Of a DNA stretch of 64,000 nucleotides, positions 43,601 to 53,699 are shown piece by piece. A program made the translations under genes and the position numbers. The notes below the pieces were generated by a model. The model saw only the letters and a program-made list of their open reading frames with translations, made no database searches and was not told the DNA's origin. Origin of the DNA: Gemmatimonadota bacterium. Lineage in GTDB: Bacteria > Gemmatimonadota > Gemmatimonadetes > Gemmatimonadales > Gemmatimonadaceae. Location: contig JAQBPX010000038.1 of the NCBI GenBank assembly GCA_028287305.1, positions 434,001 through 498,000 on the forward strand, read 5' to 3'. Position 1 is the stretch's first letter; every line of letters begins with the position of its first letter.

Positions 43601-43808
43601 GCTGCGTGTAGGCCGCGTCGTTCAGCTGGCCGGCGGAGTTGCGCTCGACCGGGAGCTTGGCGACGGGCGCCTTGGCGGCAGGCGCCTTGGCCGCAGGCGC
43701 CTTGGCGACGGGAGCAGGCTGCACGACTGGCGTGGCCTGCGCTACGAGCGAACTAACAAGGGGCGAAAGGGCCGCCGCGAGCGCGACGACACGGAACCGA
43801 TGACGCAT
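40614..43808 (-). CDS. M14-family zinc carboxypeptidase, large secreted form
   Basis: 1064 residues. Signal peptide (VVALAAALSPLVSSLVAQ), then a repetitive AKAPAAKAPAAK linker. The M14 domain (about 95-430) shows YWSIGKTEEGREMIVLAVAD, the zinc motif GMHSTERGGPEMLMEL (His and Glu), an Arg/Asn substrate region (NNVITFITPVIEVDGREK; DNNRDG) and a further His in HDLHEAQTYLY. The remaining ~600 residues include a glutamine-amidotransferase-like segment and two Gly tracts (AGGGGGGGGGAG; GGGGGGGGGGGGFGAQGG). It likely degrades exogenous peptides in the periplasm or outside the cell. It is divergent from the kinase gene at 43933. Confidence 0.88.
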   Translation of the reverse strand: MRHRFRVVALAAALSPLVSSLVAQATPVVQPAPVAKAPAAKAPAAKAPVAKLPVERNSAGQLNDAAYTQQIRALLTDPRISTELVDHLPASSTVPTPLKFLGRVVGQTGELTYAKDIHRYMAAVAKATPRAKYWSIGKTEEGREMIVLAVADEATIRTLDKYKGMLNKLSDPRKVTQAEAQKLLKTAKPIYWITSGMHSTERGGPEMLMELAYRLTVEETPFIQNIRNNVITFITPVIEVDGREKMVDTYYWNKKYAARDTSAAATARGAGAGGAAGQLPLMYWGKYVQHDNNRDGMGEYLALTKNMNAAWMDWTPTIMHDLHEAQTYLYASTGTGPYNDQLDPIVVDEWWTLAKNDVMEMTKRGVPGVWTYGFYDGWVPNYMFFIAHNHNAVGRFYEVQSYGPDNYEVRPGATTTSKEWFRPNPPLTFIKWGPRANTNIQESAMLFALSHVAKNREMWLENFWLKSKRAVAKGSTGPIYAWVIPAGQHSRGNAAEAVNDLRRQGLEFNVAKTAFTAGKVQVQAGDWIVRGDQPYRTIADIYFSLQNFSPTNPSPYDDTGWTFPMMRNLSIATVLDKSILSQPMTPVTADVKANGGVTGTGPVVIVAHAQDNNLVSLRFRFASTKMMAAEDAFDAGGTHFAAGSFIIPQSDRAKLDAAISELGLSAVAVGAVPSVKSHDLDVPRIGYAHSWTRTQDEGWVRAAFDHYGVPYSYFGEPKLKEGNLRAKYDVIVWPHGGTGLGGGFGAAAGDKAIPFKRTAEFQALGYPDSTDDIRGGVGVEGFKALYEFVQQGGTLITEGGTSGTLASLGLTPGVKVEIPPTLFARGTILRGMVADRGSPLVYGYQHDELPVYFSQAPVLNAGAGAAAPVAAAPRDTTAGRGAGGGGGGGGGAGARVQGQNTTPMATQLKLSSWDPDKTGTAYGTMPLTYTDSMARVRTTGGNGGGGGGGGGGGGFGAQGGATTVTGLVVDSTSKPRVVLQFPMKPEDMLLSGTLEGGAALSGRAQLVDESIGQGHVVMFAIRPFWRWQTQGTYMLGFNAILNWNDLSAGKAVPKAAAAGGEVKK

Positions 43809-43932
43809 GGGGGAGGATCCAGGCCAGGGGAAGGCACGGCAGGGTCATCCGCTATACGCGCGAGCTGCCGGAACCGCTCCAACGGGGTGCGAGCCGTGCG
43901 AAAGTGCAGTCGCGCGCATAACTTCGCTAGCG

Positions 43933-46146
<2,214 letters not shown>

Positions 46147-46208
46147 CCGGCGACTGCCTAACGCCGTCCGGCCCGGTTATCATCCAGCAGACATTTTTCC
46201 CGTCATCA

Positions 46209-46982
46209 TTGCCTCACGACTCACCTTACCGCGACGACACGCCCCCTGCGGGGGGCAGCCGACGCGACCCTGACGCCAGCCGAGGCGGCAAGCGACGCCG
46301 TCGCGGGGGCCGCAAGTCCGGTGGATCGGGCGCCGCGGCGAAGGCCGCCGCCGCGAAGCCGGCGCCGAAGCCCGCCGTTCGGCCAGTGGCGAAGCCGGCG
46401 CCTCGGCCCGCTGCCACGCCGAAGCCGGCGCCTCGCCCTGCTGCCCGTCCCGCCGCGCGCCCTGCGCCGCGCCCCGCTGCGAAGGCCGTCGCGAAGCCTG
46501 TCGTCGCCAAGGCCGCGACCAAGTCGCGCCGTCGCCGCGGCAAGGGTGGTGGCGCCGCGGCCGCGCCGCGCATGCACCTCACCTCGCACCCCACCGGTCG
46601 CGCGGCATACGCCGACACGCGCAAGTGGCTGCTCGACGAGCACGGCCCCATCTGCGCGTACTGCGGGCAGAAGTTCGCCGTGAAGGTGATGACGCTCGAC
46701 CACGTGGCGCCGCGTCGCGGCCAGACCGCGTTCGACCGGCGCGACAACCTCGTGCTCGCATGTCCTGCGTGCAACGGCATCAAGCGCGACATGGCGCCGC
46801 TCGCTTTCCTGCTCGGCAACCGCGCGCGCGCGGTGAACCTGGTGAAGTACGGCTGGCACCTCAGCGCGGGCCTGATCGACATGGCGCGCGCGCTGGTCCC
46901 CGACGCCCCGCCCCCCGGCCGCCCGCGCCTGGCGCTCAGCGACCTGCCGGCGCTGGAGGATGAGGAAGATCCGTACGCCTGA
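46209..46982 (+). CDS. HNH endonuclease with Lys/Ala/Pro-rich histone-H1-like tail
   Basis: 257 residues with a TTG start (no ATG upstream in frame). Residues about 25-120 are a basic low-complexity tail of KPAPKPA / RPAARPAP repeats bracketed by poly-Arg patches (GKRRRRGGRK; KSRRRRGKG). The HNH domain follows (about 135-205): CAYCGQKFAVKVMTLDHVAPRRGQTAFDRRDNLVLACPACNGIKRD, with two CxxC pairs for structural zinc and the His of LDHV as catalytic base. HNH enzymes of this type cut DNA with little or defined specificity. The tail could bind DNA or RNA non-specifically. No modification or partner gene is adjacent. Confidence 0.8.
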   Translation: MPHDSPYRDDTPPAGGSRRDPDASRGGKRRRRGGRKSGGSGAAAKAAAAKPAPKPAVRPVAKPAPRPAATPKPAPRPAARPAARPAPRPAAKAVAKPVVAKAATKSRRRRGKGGGAAAAPRMHLTSHPTGRAAYADTRKWLLDEHGPICAYCGQKFAVKVMTLDHVAPRRGQTAFDRRDNLVLACPACNGIKRDMAPLAFLLGNRARAVNLVKYGWHLSAGLIDMARALVPDAPPPGRPRLALSDLPALEDEEDPYA

Positions 46983-47008
46983 ACGGCAGGGGCACAAGGT
47001 AGCGGGAC

Positions 47009-47042
47009 GTGGGGAATGGGGACAGCAGTCCCGAGCCCCCAC
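47009..47042. terminator. Bidirectional hairpin between convergent genes
   Basis: GTGGGG-AAT-GGGGAC, loop AGCA, GTCCC-GAG-CCCCCAC gives a two-part stem with an internal loop between the HNH gene (+) and the kinase gene (-). No strong T-run follows on either strand. The word GGGGACAGCAGTCCC has the CAGT-centred form seen in the other intergenic hairpins. Confidence 0.5.
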
Positions 47043-47067
47043 TTCCTGACTTCCCGAGCCCCCGAAG

Positions 47068-49112
<2,045 letters not shown>

Positions 49113-49116
<4 letters not shown>

Positions 49117-49676
49117 GTCGTGGCGCGGATCGCAGGTTCAGGGAGGTACGCGTGGTGGTGCCGCGTGTGGATGGCCGAGAAGGCGATGGCCTCGCGCGCT
49201 TCGAGGAAGCCGAAGTACGGGTGCGTGCCGCCCACGGGGCGCCCCTCGCGCCGGGCGTCGTGCAGCGCGGCCTCGAACGTCTCGAGGCTCTGCGCCAGGT
49301 CCTCGAGGACCAGCTGTCGCTGCGGCAGCTCATCCGGCGGGTTCACCGAGCGGGGCGAGCGCACCGCGAAGGGCAGCTTCCCCATCCGCAGGATGATCGG
49401 ACGGGCAACCCAGCGCGTGAGCACGCGCTGGAAGGCGTTTCCGCGAATGCGCCCCGGGGGCCCGCCGCGCAGTTCGGCCACGAACGCCTGATAGACGAGC
49501 GCGACGTGTCGCACCTCCTGCGCCGGCGTCCACTTGCCCGGCGCACGGGGCGTGGCCCACTGCCCATCGGACAGCGATGCGGCGCGGCGCGCGAACGCCT
49601 CGACCGCGGCGCGGTTGTCGGCGAGCGCGGCGTGTACGGCTGGGCTGAAGCTGGACGCGGTCGCGAGAGGGGGCAT
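49113..49676 (-). CDS. DinB-like metal-binding four-helix protein
   Basis: 187 residues. The DinB/YfiT pattern is present: a first His in WTPAQEVRHVALVYQAF and a pair in the last helix, FSAIHTRHHHAYLPE, which together would hold a divalent metal. Members include thiol transferases and proteins of unknown function. No signal peptide. Its stop overlaps the start of the PAS kinase gene, suggesting an operon. Confidence 0.75.
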
Positions 49677-49939
49677 TCAGGGACGAAGGGTTGCGGTCGC
49701 AGCCGGGAAGATGGACGCGAGGCGCAGGTCACGCCAGCGCGCCGCAGGCGGCCCCAGCGGGCTGAATGAGCTGGAATCGACGGTGCCGGCGCGCGCTGGC
49801 ACCGTCCCCGCAGAGACCTCGAGCGCCCCGTGATTCGAGCCGGGCAGGGAGGGCGAAGTGGGGCGCATGCGGACACGAACTTGCAGCTACGCCATGTACC
49901 GTACCGAGCGATGCTGCCGGACGCTCAATATCAGGTTGA
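49677..49939. other. Intergenic region with one hairpin
   Basis: No gene is supported here. ACGGTGCC and GGCACCGT (49780-49805) form an 8-bp perfect stem about a 10-base loop. The region must carry the divergent promoters of the DinB-like gene (-) and the small gene at 49940 (+). I see no clear -35/-10 pair on the minus strand. Confidence 0.4.
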
Positions 49940-50146
49940 ATGAACAGTCCCATAAACGCAGTCCATTTTCAGGCGCCCGATGGCAGCCACTGGACCGTTC
50001 ACGAAATCAGCGACTCGCGTGACGAACCGAGCCGGCGCGCGCTGCTGTTCGTCGGCGACCACGGCTTTCGCCGCGTGCGCGCCTACCCGGGGGAGTGGAA
50101 GTCGCTCAGCCCCGAGGGGCTATGGGAGCTGAGCTGGAAGGTGTAG
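49940..50146 (+). CDS. Small protein of unknown function
   Basis: 68 residues (MNSPINAVHFQAPDGSHWTVHE ... WKV). It is rich in aromatic and charged residues, with a predicted beta-strand pattern (HWTVHEI; RALLFVGDHGFRRVRAYP). An AGG lies a few bases before the ATG. The 3' end overlaps the convergent receiver gene by 41 bases. Codon use and the WTVHE ... FRRVRAYP pattern look like a real gene, but no domain is recognised. Confidence 0.65.
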   Translation: MNSPINAVHFQAPDGSHWTVHEISDSRDEPSRRALLFVGDHGFRRVRAYPGEWKSLSPEGLWELSWKV

Positions 50147-50606
50147 CCTTCCGCTGCTCCCAGATGACCTGCATGGCCGCCTGGAGCGTGAAGGGGTCCA
50201 CCGGCTTCGACAGGAAGTGACGCACCCCCTGCTGGCGCGCCTCGGTCTCGAGCGACGCCGTGGGGGATCCGGTCACGACGATCACCGGCAGGTTGCTGGT
50301 CCTGGAGTTGGCTCGCAGCCGCTTGAGCGCGAGCATCCCGCTGCCGCCCGGCATGTTGACGTCGAGCATCACGCAGGTGGGGTCCTGCCGCACGCAGAAC
50401 ATGATGGCCTGCATGGCGTCCGACGCCTGGATCACGAACCAGCCGGCGTTGATGGCGATCTGCGACAGGAGGTGCAGGTAGACCGGGTCATCCTCGGCGA
50501 TCACCACCGTGGGCTTTCCCTTGCGCCAGGCGGGCGACGTCCCGGTACCGACCAGGGCCGAGCTCCGAAGGCGCGCTTCGCGTGAGACCTGAGGGGATGG
50601 TTGCAT
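50106..50606 (-). CDS. Stand-alone receiver-domain response regulator
   Basis: 166 residues. A 30-residue N-terminal extension precedes one receiver domain: VVIAEDDPVYLHLL (acidic pair), the phospho-acceptor Asp in CVMLDVNMPGGSGMLALKRL, the Thr of VIVVTGSP and the Lys in HFLSKPVDPF. There is no output domain, so it acts by protein-protein contact or as a phosphate shuttle, possibly for one of the orphan kinases nearby. Confidence 0.9.
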   Translation of the reverse strand: MQPSPQVSREARLRSSALVGTGTSPAWRKGKPTVVIAEDDPVYLHLLSQIAINAGWFVIQASDAMQAIMFCVRQDPTCVMLDVNMPGGSGMLALKRLRANSRTSNLPVIVVTGSPTASLETEARQQGVRHFLSKPVDPFTLQAAMQVIWEQRKATPSSSAPIAPRG

Positions 50607-50684
50607 GCGCTGGAGTGTCGGGCGGGCTCGGCCGGGCGAAAGGACAGTGGGACAACCTGCCCCAACTGCGCCGACGGCCGGGGG

Positions 50685-50713
50685 TTGTGTTCGGGAGCCG
50701 TTCAGGCTATCTT
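50685..50713 (+). promoter_or_regulatory. Sigma-70-type promoter of csp copy 2
   Basis: -35 TTGTGT (50685-50690), 17-base spacer, -10 TATCTT (50708-50713). Transcription would start near 50720 and give a leader of about 210 bases before the csp ATG at 50932. Spacing equals that of the promoter of csp copy 1. Confidence 0.55.
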
Positions 50714-50772
50714 CTGTGGACAGTAGAGCGTGCCCGGCACGATCAGGCGCGCCATCAATCTCCGCGAGAGTG

Positions 50773-50810
50773 AGGGACCTGCCTACTGAAAGCGGGTCTC
50801 TTGTTTTTTT
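50773..50810 (+). terminator. Terminator-like hairpin inside the csp copy 2 leader
   Basis: AGGGACCTGC and GCGGGTCTCT pair over 10 positions (two G-T wobbles) around a 9-base loop and are followed by TGTTTTTTTG. It is placed ~55-90 bases after the predicted transcription start and ~120 bases before the csp start codon. No plus-strand gene precedes it that it could terminate; the nearest upstream gene is on the minus strand. Confidence 0.75.
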
Positions 50811-50931
50811 GTTCGACCGCCATGTCGGCGGGAGCCCATCGTGAGGGCGTGATCACGAGCTCGTTGTAGTCGGTGAATGCAGCATCAAGGCTCCGACATA
50901 CAGCACCAATCATCAAACAGGAGTAGGACCG

Positions 50932-51144
50932 ATGCGCACCACCGGCACCGTTAAGTGGTTCAACGACGAGAAGGGCTTTGGATTCATCACTCCGGAAGGC
51001 GGACAGAAGGATTGCTTCGTCCACCACTCCGCGATCCAGGGTTCGGGCTTCAAGACCCTCGCTGAAGGCGAGCGCGTCGAGTTCGACATCGTGCAGGGCC
51101 AGAAGGGCCCGGCCGCCGAGAACGTGACCAAGCTCGGCCGCTGA
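50932..51144 (+). CDS. CspA-family cold shock protein (copy 2)
   Basis: 70 residues beginning [24 protein letters not shown]1 is KGFGFI and RNP2 CFVHHSAI. An AGGAGTAGG lies just upstream of the ATG. The N-terminal 12 residues are identical to copy 1 at 24597. A strong bidirectional-type terminator follows at 51201. The next genes on the same strand are an unknown protein and a stand-alone infA, so this may be a cold-adaptation group. Confidence 0.96.
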   Translation: MRTTGTVKWFNDEKGFGFITPEGGQKDCFVHHSAIQGSGFKTLAEGERVEFDIVQGQKGPAAENVTKLGR

Positions 51145-51200
51145 ACAACAACGTCTCGATGATCACCCGTCGCCTTACGGCGTTCGGGCATTGAGCCAAG

Positions 51201-51246
51201 CGACGGCCGGGTCGACTTCGTGTCGACCCGGCCGTCGTGTTTTGTT
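51201..51246 (+). terminator. Strong intrinsic terminator after csp copy 2
   Basis: CGACGGCCGGGTCGAC pairs perfectly with GTCGACCCGGCCGTCG (16 bp) around TTCGT and is followed by TGTTTTG. It separates csp from the following unknown-infA pair. Confidence 0.93.
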
Positions 51247-51339
51247 CTCGACCCATTGCACCACCCGAAGCACGCGCACCACCAAGTCCGCAATACAAAC
51301 CCCGCAGTCAACCCGCCGCTCTCGGCGAAGGGGACGATC

Positions 51340-51915
51340 ATGATGGAGCAGGCACAGGGCGCCATGAGCGCCGAAGACCGCCTCGCGCGGAGCCGGGACA
51401 TGTTCCTGAGCTCGCATCGCGCGCTGGCTGCATGCAACCGCGAGTTCGCGCGGCTTGCCGAGGAAGTCACCGTCCGCACGGGTGTCATGCTGCGTGAGGC
51501 CGGGATCGACGACAAGCCCGAGATGCGCATGAGCCCGGGGCGCTGCATCATCCAGGCGGGACCCGTTGCCCTCACGATCTCGTGGCTCCGCGCCACGCTG
51601 GATTCGGTGAGCGACGGCAAGCTCCTCGTGGTCGCATGGCATGGCCGCATCGCCACCGGCAGCAAGCGCCTGCCCGAGGGCGGTGACTCCATGCAGCCGA
51701 CCGCCACCGCCAAGGTCCTCTGGGAGGACACCCTCTCCGCCGAAGCCAGCAAGGAAGACGACTGGCAGTGGCGCTCCGAGGGCGACCCCAAGAAGTCCTA
51801 CACGTCCGATGAGCTCGCCGCGCGCTGCATGGTGCCGCTCAAGGCGACGCTCGAAAACAAGCCAGTCGAGGCGGCCGCGCCGGCTCCTCGCCGAGTCAAG
51901 GGGAAGGTGGCATGA
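51340..51915 (+). CDS. Protein of unknown function upstream of infA
   Basis: 191 residues from the ATG at 51340 (AAGGGGA upstream; a second ATG follows immediately). An N-terminal helical part ([32 protein letters not shown]) precedes a mixed region ([38 protein letters not shown]) and an Ala/Pro/Lys C-terminus. I recognise no domain. Its stop overlaps the infA start (ATGA), so expression is coupled to an initiation-factor gene. Confidence 0.75.
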   Translation: MMEQAQGAMSAEDRLARSRDMFLSSHRALAACNREFARLAEEVTVRTGVMLREAGIDDKPEMRMSPGRCIIQAGPVALTISWLRATLDSVSDGKLLVVAWHGRIATGSKRLPEGGDSMQPTATAKVLWEDTLSAEASKEDDWQWRSEGDPKKSYTSDELAARCMVPLKATLENKPVEAAAPAPRRVKGKVA

Positions 51916-52130
51916 AGCAGGAAGCGATCGAGCTGGAAGGCGTCGTCTCGGACGTGCTGCCGAGCGCGATGTTTCGCGTGACGCTGGAAAACGGGCACAA
52001 CCTGCTCGCCACCACCGCCGGCAAGATGCGGAAGTTCCGCATCCGCATCCTGGCCGGCGACCGGGTGACGGTGGAAGTGTCGCCGTACGATCTCGGTCGC
52101 GGGCGCATCACCTTCCGGCATAAAACCTAG
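51912..52130 (+). CDS. infA: Translation initiation factor IF-1
   Basis: 72 residues, the usual length. Family residues are [66 protein letters not shown]-1 occupies the ribosomal A site with IF-3 and IF-2 during initiation. It is not in a ribosomal-protein cluster here; it lies behind a csp gene and an unknown gene, so it may be an extra, condition-specific copy. A canonical infA elsewhere in the genome cannot be checked from this window. Confidence 0.96.
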   Translation: MKQEAIELEGVVSDVLPSAMFRVTLENGHNLLATTAGKMRKFRIRILAGDRVTVEVSPYDLGRGRITFRHKT

Positions 52131-52170
52131 GGCCTTGGGCTTTGGGCTTTGGGCCTTGGCAGCTGCCTGG
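52131..52170. repeat. Heptad repeat (GGGCTTT)n with CAGCTG core
   Basis: GGGCCTT, GGGCTTT, GGGCTTT, GGGCCTT units run into the palindrome GGCAGCTGCC. The same 7-mer forms a six-unit array at 59494-59535. It follows the infA stop directly. Confidence 0.8.
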
Positions 52171-52179
52171 GCGGCCGAC

Positions 52180-52216
52180 GGGGACTTCGCGAAAGCGAGG
52201 TCCCTGTTTCATTTTG
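52180..52216 (+). terminator. Intrinsic terminator with GAAA tetraloop after infA
   Basis: GGGACTTCGC-GAAA-GCGAGGTCCC is a 10-bp stem (one wobble) with a stable GNRA loop, followed by TGTTTCATTTT. It ends the unknown-infA unit and lies between two heptad arrays. Confidence 0.88.
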
Positions 52217-52217
52217 G

Positions 52218-52301
52218 GAGTACTGAGTGCTGAGTACTGAGTACTGAGTACTTAGTACTGAGTACTGAGTACTGAGTACTGAGTACTGAGTACTGAGTAC
52301 T
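52218..52301. repeat. 12-unit heptad tandem array (GAGTACT)12
   Basis: Twelve consecutive 7-bp units; two are variants (GAGTGCT, TAGTACT). AGTACT inside each unit is self-complementary, so the array can form many alternative hairpins and should be prone to slippage. The same unit in reverse orientation occurs at 22359-22395. Confidence 0.95.
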
Positions 52302-52323
52302 GAGCACCCAAAGCCCTCGTTCC

Positions 52324-53265
52324 ATGTCCATCACCGGATTGCATCACGTCACCGCCATCGCCGGCGACGCGCAGGAGAACGTCGACTTCTACACGCGCGT
52401 GCTCGGCATGCGCCTCGTGAAGCGCAGCGTCAACCAGGATTCGCCGGGCACCTATCACCTCTTCTACGCCGACGACGCCGGCACTCCCGGCACGGACCTC
52501 ACCTTCTTCCCCTGGCCCGCACTGCATCCGGCCCGGCGCGGGCATGGGCTCAGCATGGAGGTCTCGCTCGCGGTGCCGCCTCGCTCGCTCGAGGAATACT
52601 GGACCGGGCGACTGCGCGACGCAGGCGTGGAGACCGGCGCGGTGGAGGAACGTCGCGGGGGCCGCGTGCTCACGCTGCACGACCCGCATGGCTTGCCGCT
52701 GGGACTGGCCGAGACGCAGGACGCGCGCGAGTTCACGCCGTGGCCGGCGTCGCCGGTCCCCGCCGAGCGGCAGGTGATGGGTCTGCACTCGGTGCGGCTC
52801 TGGGAGCGGGACCTGCCGCTCACCGCGCGCTTCCTCACCAGCGTGTTGGAGTTCACCGCGCTCGGCGAGGAAGGTGGCTGGCATGCGTTCGCGACGCCCA
52901 CGCATGAGCGCGGGCTGTCGGGACGCTTTCTCGAGATTCGCGAGACGCCGGAGGAGCGGCGCGGCGAATGGGGCACCGGCGGCATTCATCACGTGGCGTG
53001 GCGGGTGGCGGACGAGGCGGCGGAGCTCGAGCTGCGCGAGCGCATCGCGGCGGCGCACCGCCGGCCCACGGCGGTGATCGACCGCTTCTGGTTCAAGTCG
53101 GTGTACTTCCTGGAGCCGGGGGGCGTGCTGTTCGAGCTGGCGACGGAAGGCCCGGGCTTCGCGGTGGACGAGGATCCGGCGCACCTGGGCGAGTCGCTGG
53201 TGCTGCCGCCGTGGCTTGAGGAGAAACGGGAAGAGATCGAGTCTGGACTTCCCGAGTTGCGGTGA
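52324..53265 (+). CDS. VOC-family ring-cleaving dioxygenase (second MhqO-like paralogue)
   Basis: 313 residues. It starts SITGLHHVTAIAGDAQENVDFYTRVLGMRLVKRSVNQDSPGTYHLFYAD, closely resembling the protein at 9541. Likely metal ligands are the His of GLHHVT, a His in GGIHHVAWR and the Glu of GVLFELATEGPGF. It has no adjacent nitroreductase, hydrolase or MarR gene and follows a heptad array with little visible promoter. Confidence 0.88.
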   Translation: MSITGLHHVTAIAGDAQENVDFYTRVLGMRLVKRSVNQDSPGTYHLFYADDAGTPGTDLTFFPWPALHPARRGHGLSMEVSLAVPPRSLEEYWTGRLRDAGVETGAVEERRGGRVLTLHDPHGLPLGLAETQDAREFTPWPASPVPAERQVMGLHSVRLWERDLPLTARFLTSVLEFTALGEEGGWHAFATPTHERGLSGRFLEIRETPEERRGEWGTGGIHHVAWRVADEAAELELRERIAAAHRRPTAVIDRFWFKSVYFLEPGGVLFELATEGPGFAVDEDPAHLGESLVLPPWLEEKREEIESGLPELR

Positions 53266-53281
53266 GGGGAGCACGGGGGCT

Positions 53282-53328
53282 GAGGGGCTGAGGACAGCAG
53301 TTCGCAGTTCCTCAAACCTCAGCCCCTC
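53282..53328. repeat. Heptad-derived hairpin with GAGGGGCTGAGG arms
   Basis: GAGGGGCTGAGG (53282-53293) pairs perfectly with CCTCAGCCCCTC (53317-53328). The loop contains CAGCAGTTCGCAGTT. The right arm continues as 7-bp units (TCCTCAA, ACCTCAG, CCCCTCA). The same 12-base arms recur at 56789-56800 / 56834-56845. It probably terminates the VOC gene. Confidence 0.75.
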
Positions 53329-53355
53329 AAACCCCATACCTTGATCTTCTAGGTA

Positions 53356-53378
53356 CATACCCATACTGTCTGGGTATG
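53356..53378. promoter_or_regulatory. Palindrome over the padR start, candidate operator
   Basis: CATACCC and GGGTATG form 7-bp arms about a 9-base centre; the right arm includes the padR ATG (53376). PadR proteins typically bind palindromes at their own promoters. A repressor here would block both transcription and the ribosome start site. A -10-like CATACT (53362-53367) suggests a very short or absent leader. Confidence 0.55.
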
Positions 53379-53699
53379 CCGACCCCACTCCTGCAGGGCA
53401 CGCTCGACCTACTCGTCCTCAAGACCCTTTCCTGGGGACCGCGACACGGCTACGCCATCGCGCGATGGCTCGAGGAGACCACCGGCGACGCGCTCCAGAT
53501 CGAGGAGGGGTCCCTCTACCCTGCCCTCTACCGCATGGAGCGAAAGGGATGGATCGAGGCCGACTGGGGAAAATCCGACCTCGGCAAGCGCATCCGGATC
53601 TACTCGCTCACCTACGAGGGACGCGCCCAGCTCCGGGCCGAGCTCGCGCAGTGGAAGCGCTTCTCCGCGGCAGTCGCCAGCGTCGTGGCGCCCGCATGA
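53376..53699 (+). CDS. PadR-family transcriptional regulator
   Basis: 107 residues: a winged helix reading LLQGTLDLLVLKTLSWGPRHGYAIARWLEETTGDALQIEEGSLYPALYRMERKGWIEADWG, with the EGSLYPALYRME recognition region. Short (class s-PadR) with one C-terminal helix. Its stop overlaps the start of the permease gene (ATGA). PadR/ADOP pairs of this kind are frequent in Acidobacteria and Gemmatimonadota. Confidence 0.93.
   Translation: MPTPLLQGTLDLLVLKTLSWGPRHGYAIARWLEETTGDALQIEEGSLYPALYRMERKGWIEADWGKSDLGKRIRIYSLTYEGRAQLRAELAQWKRFSAAVASVVAPA

Noticed and set aside
46209-46982. Restriction-modification or defence system around the HNH gene
   Set aside because: No methyltransferase, specificity subunit or other defence gene is present nearby; kinases flank it.
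52218-52301. Tandem array considered as a CRISPR
   Set aside because: Units are 7 bp and contiguous, with no spacers and no cas genes nearby.
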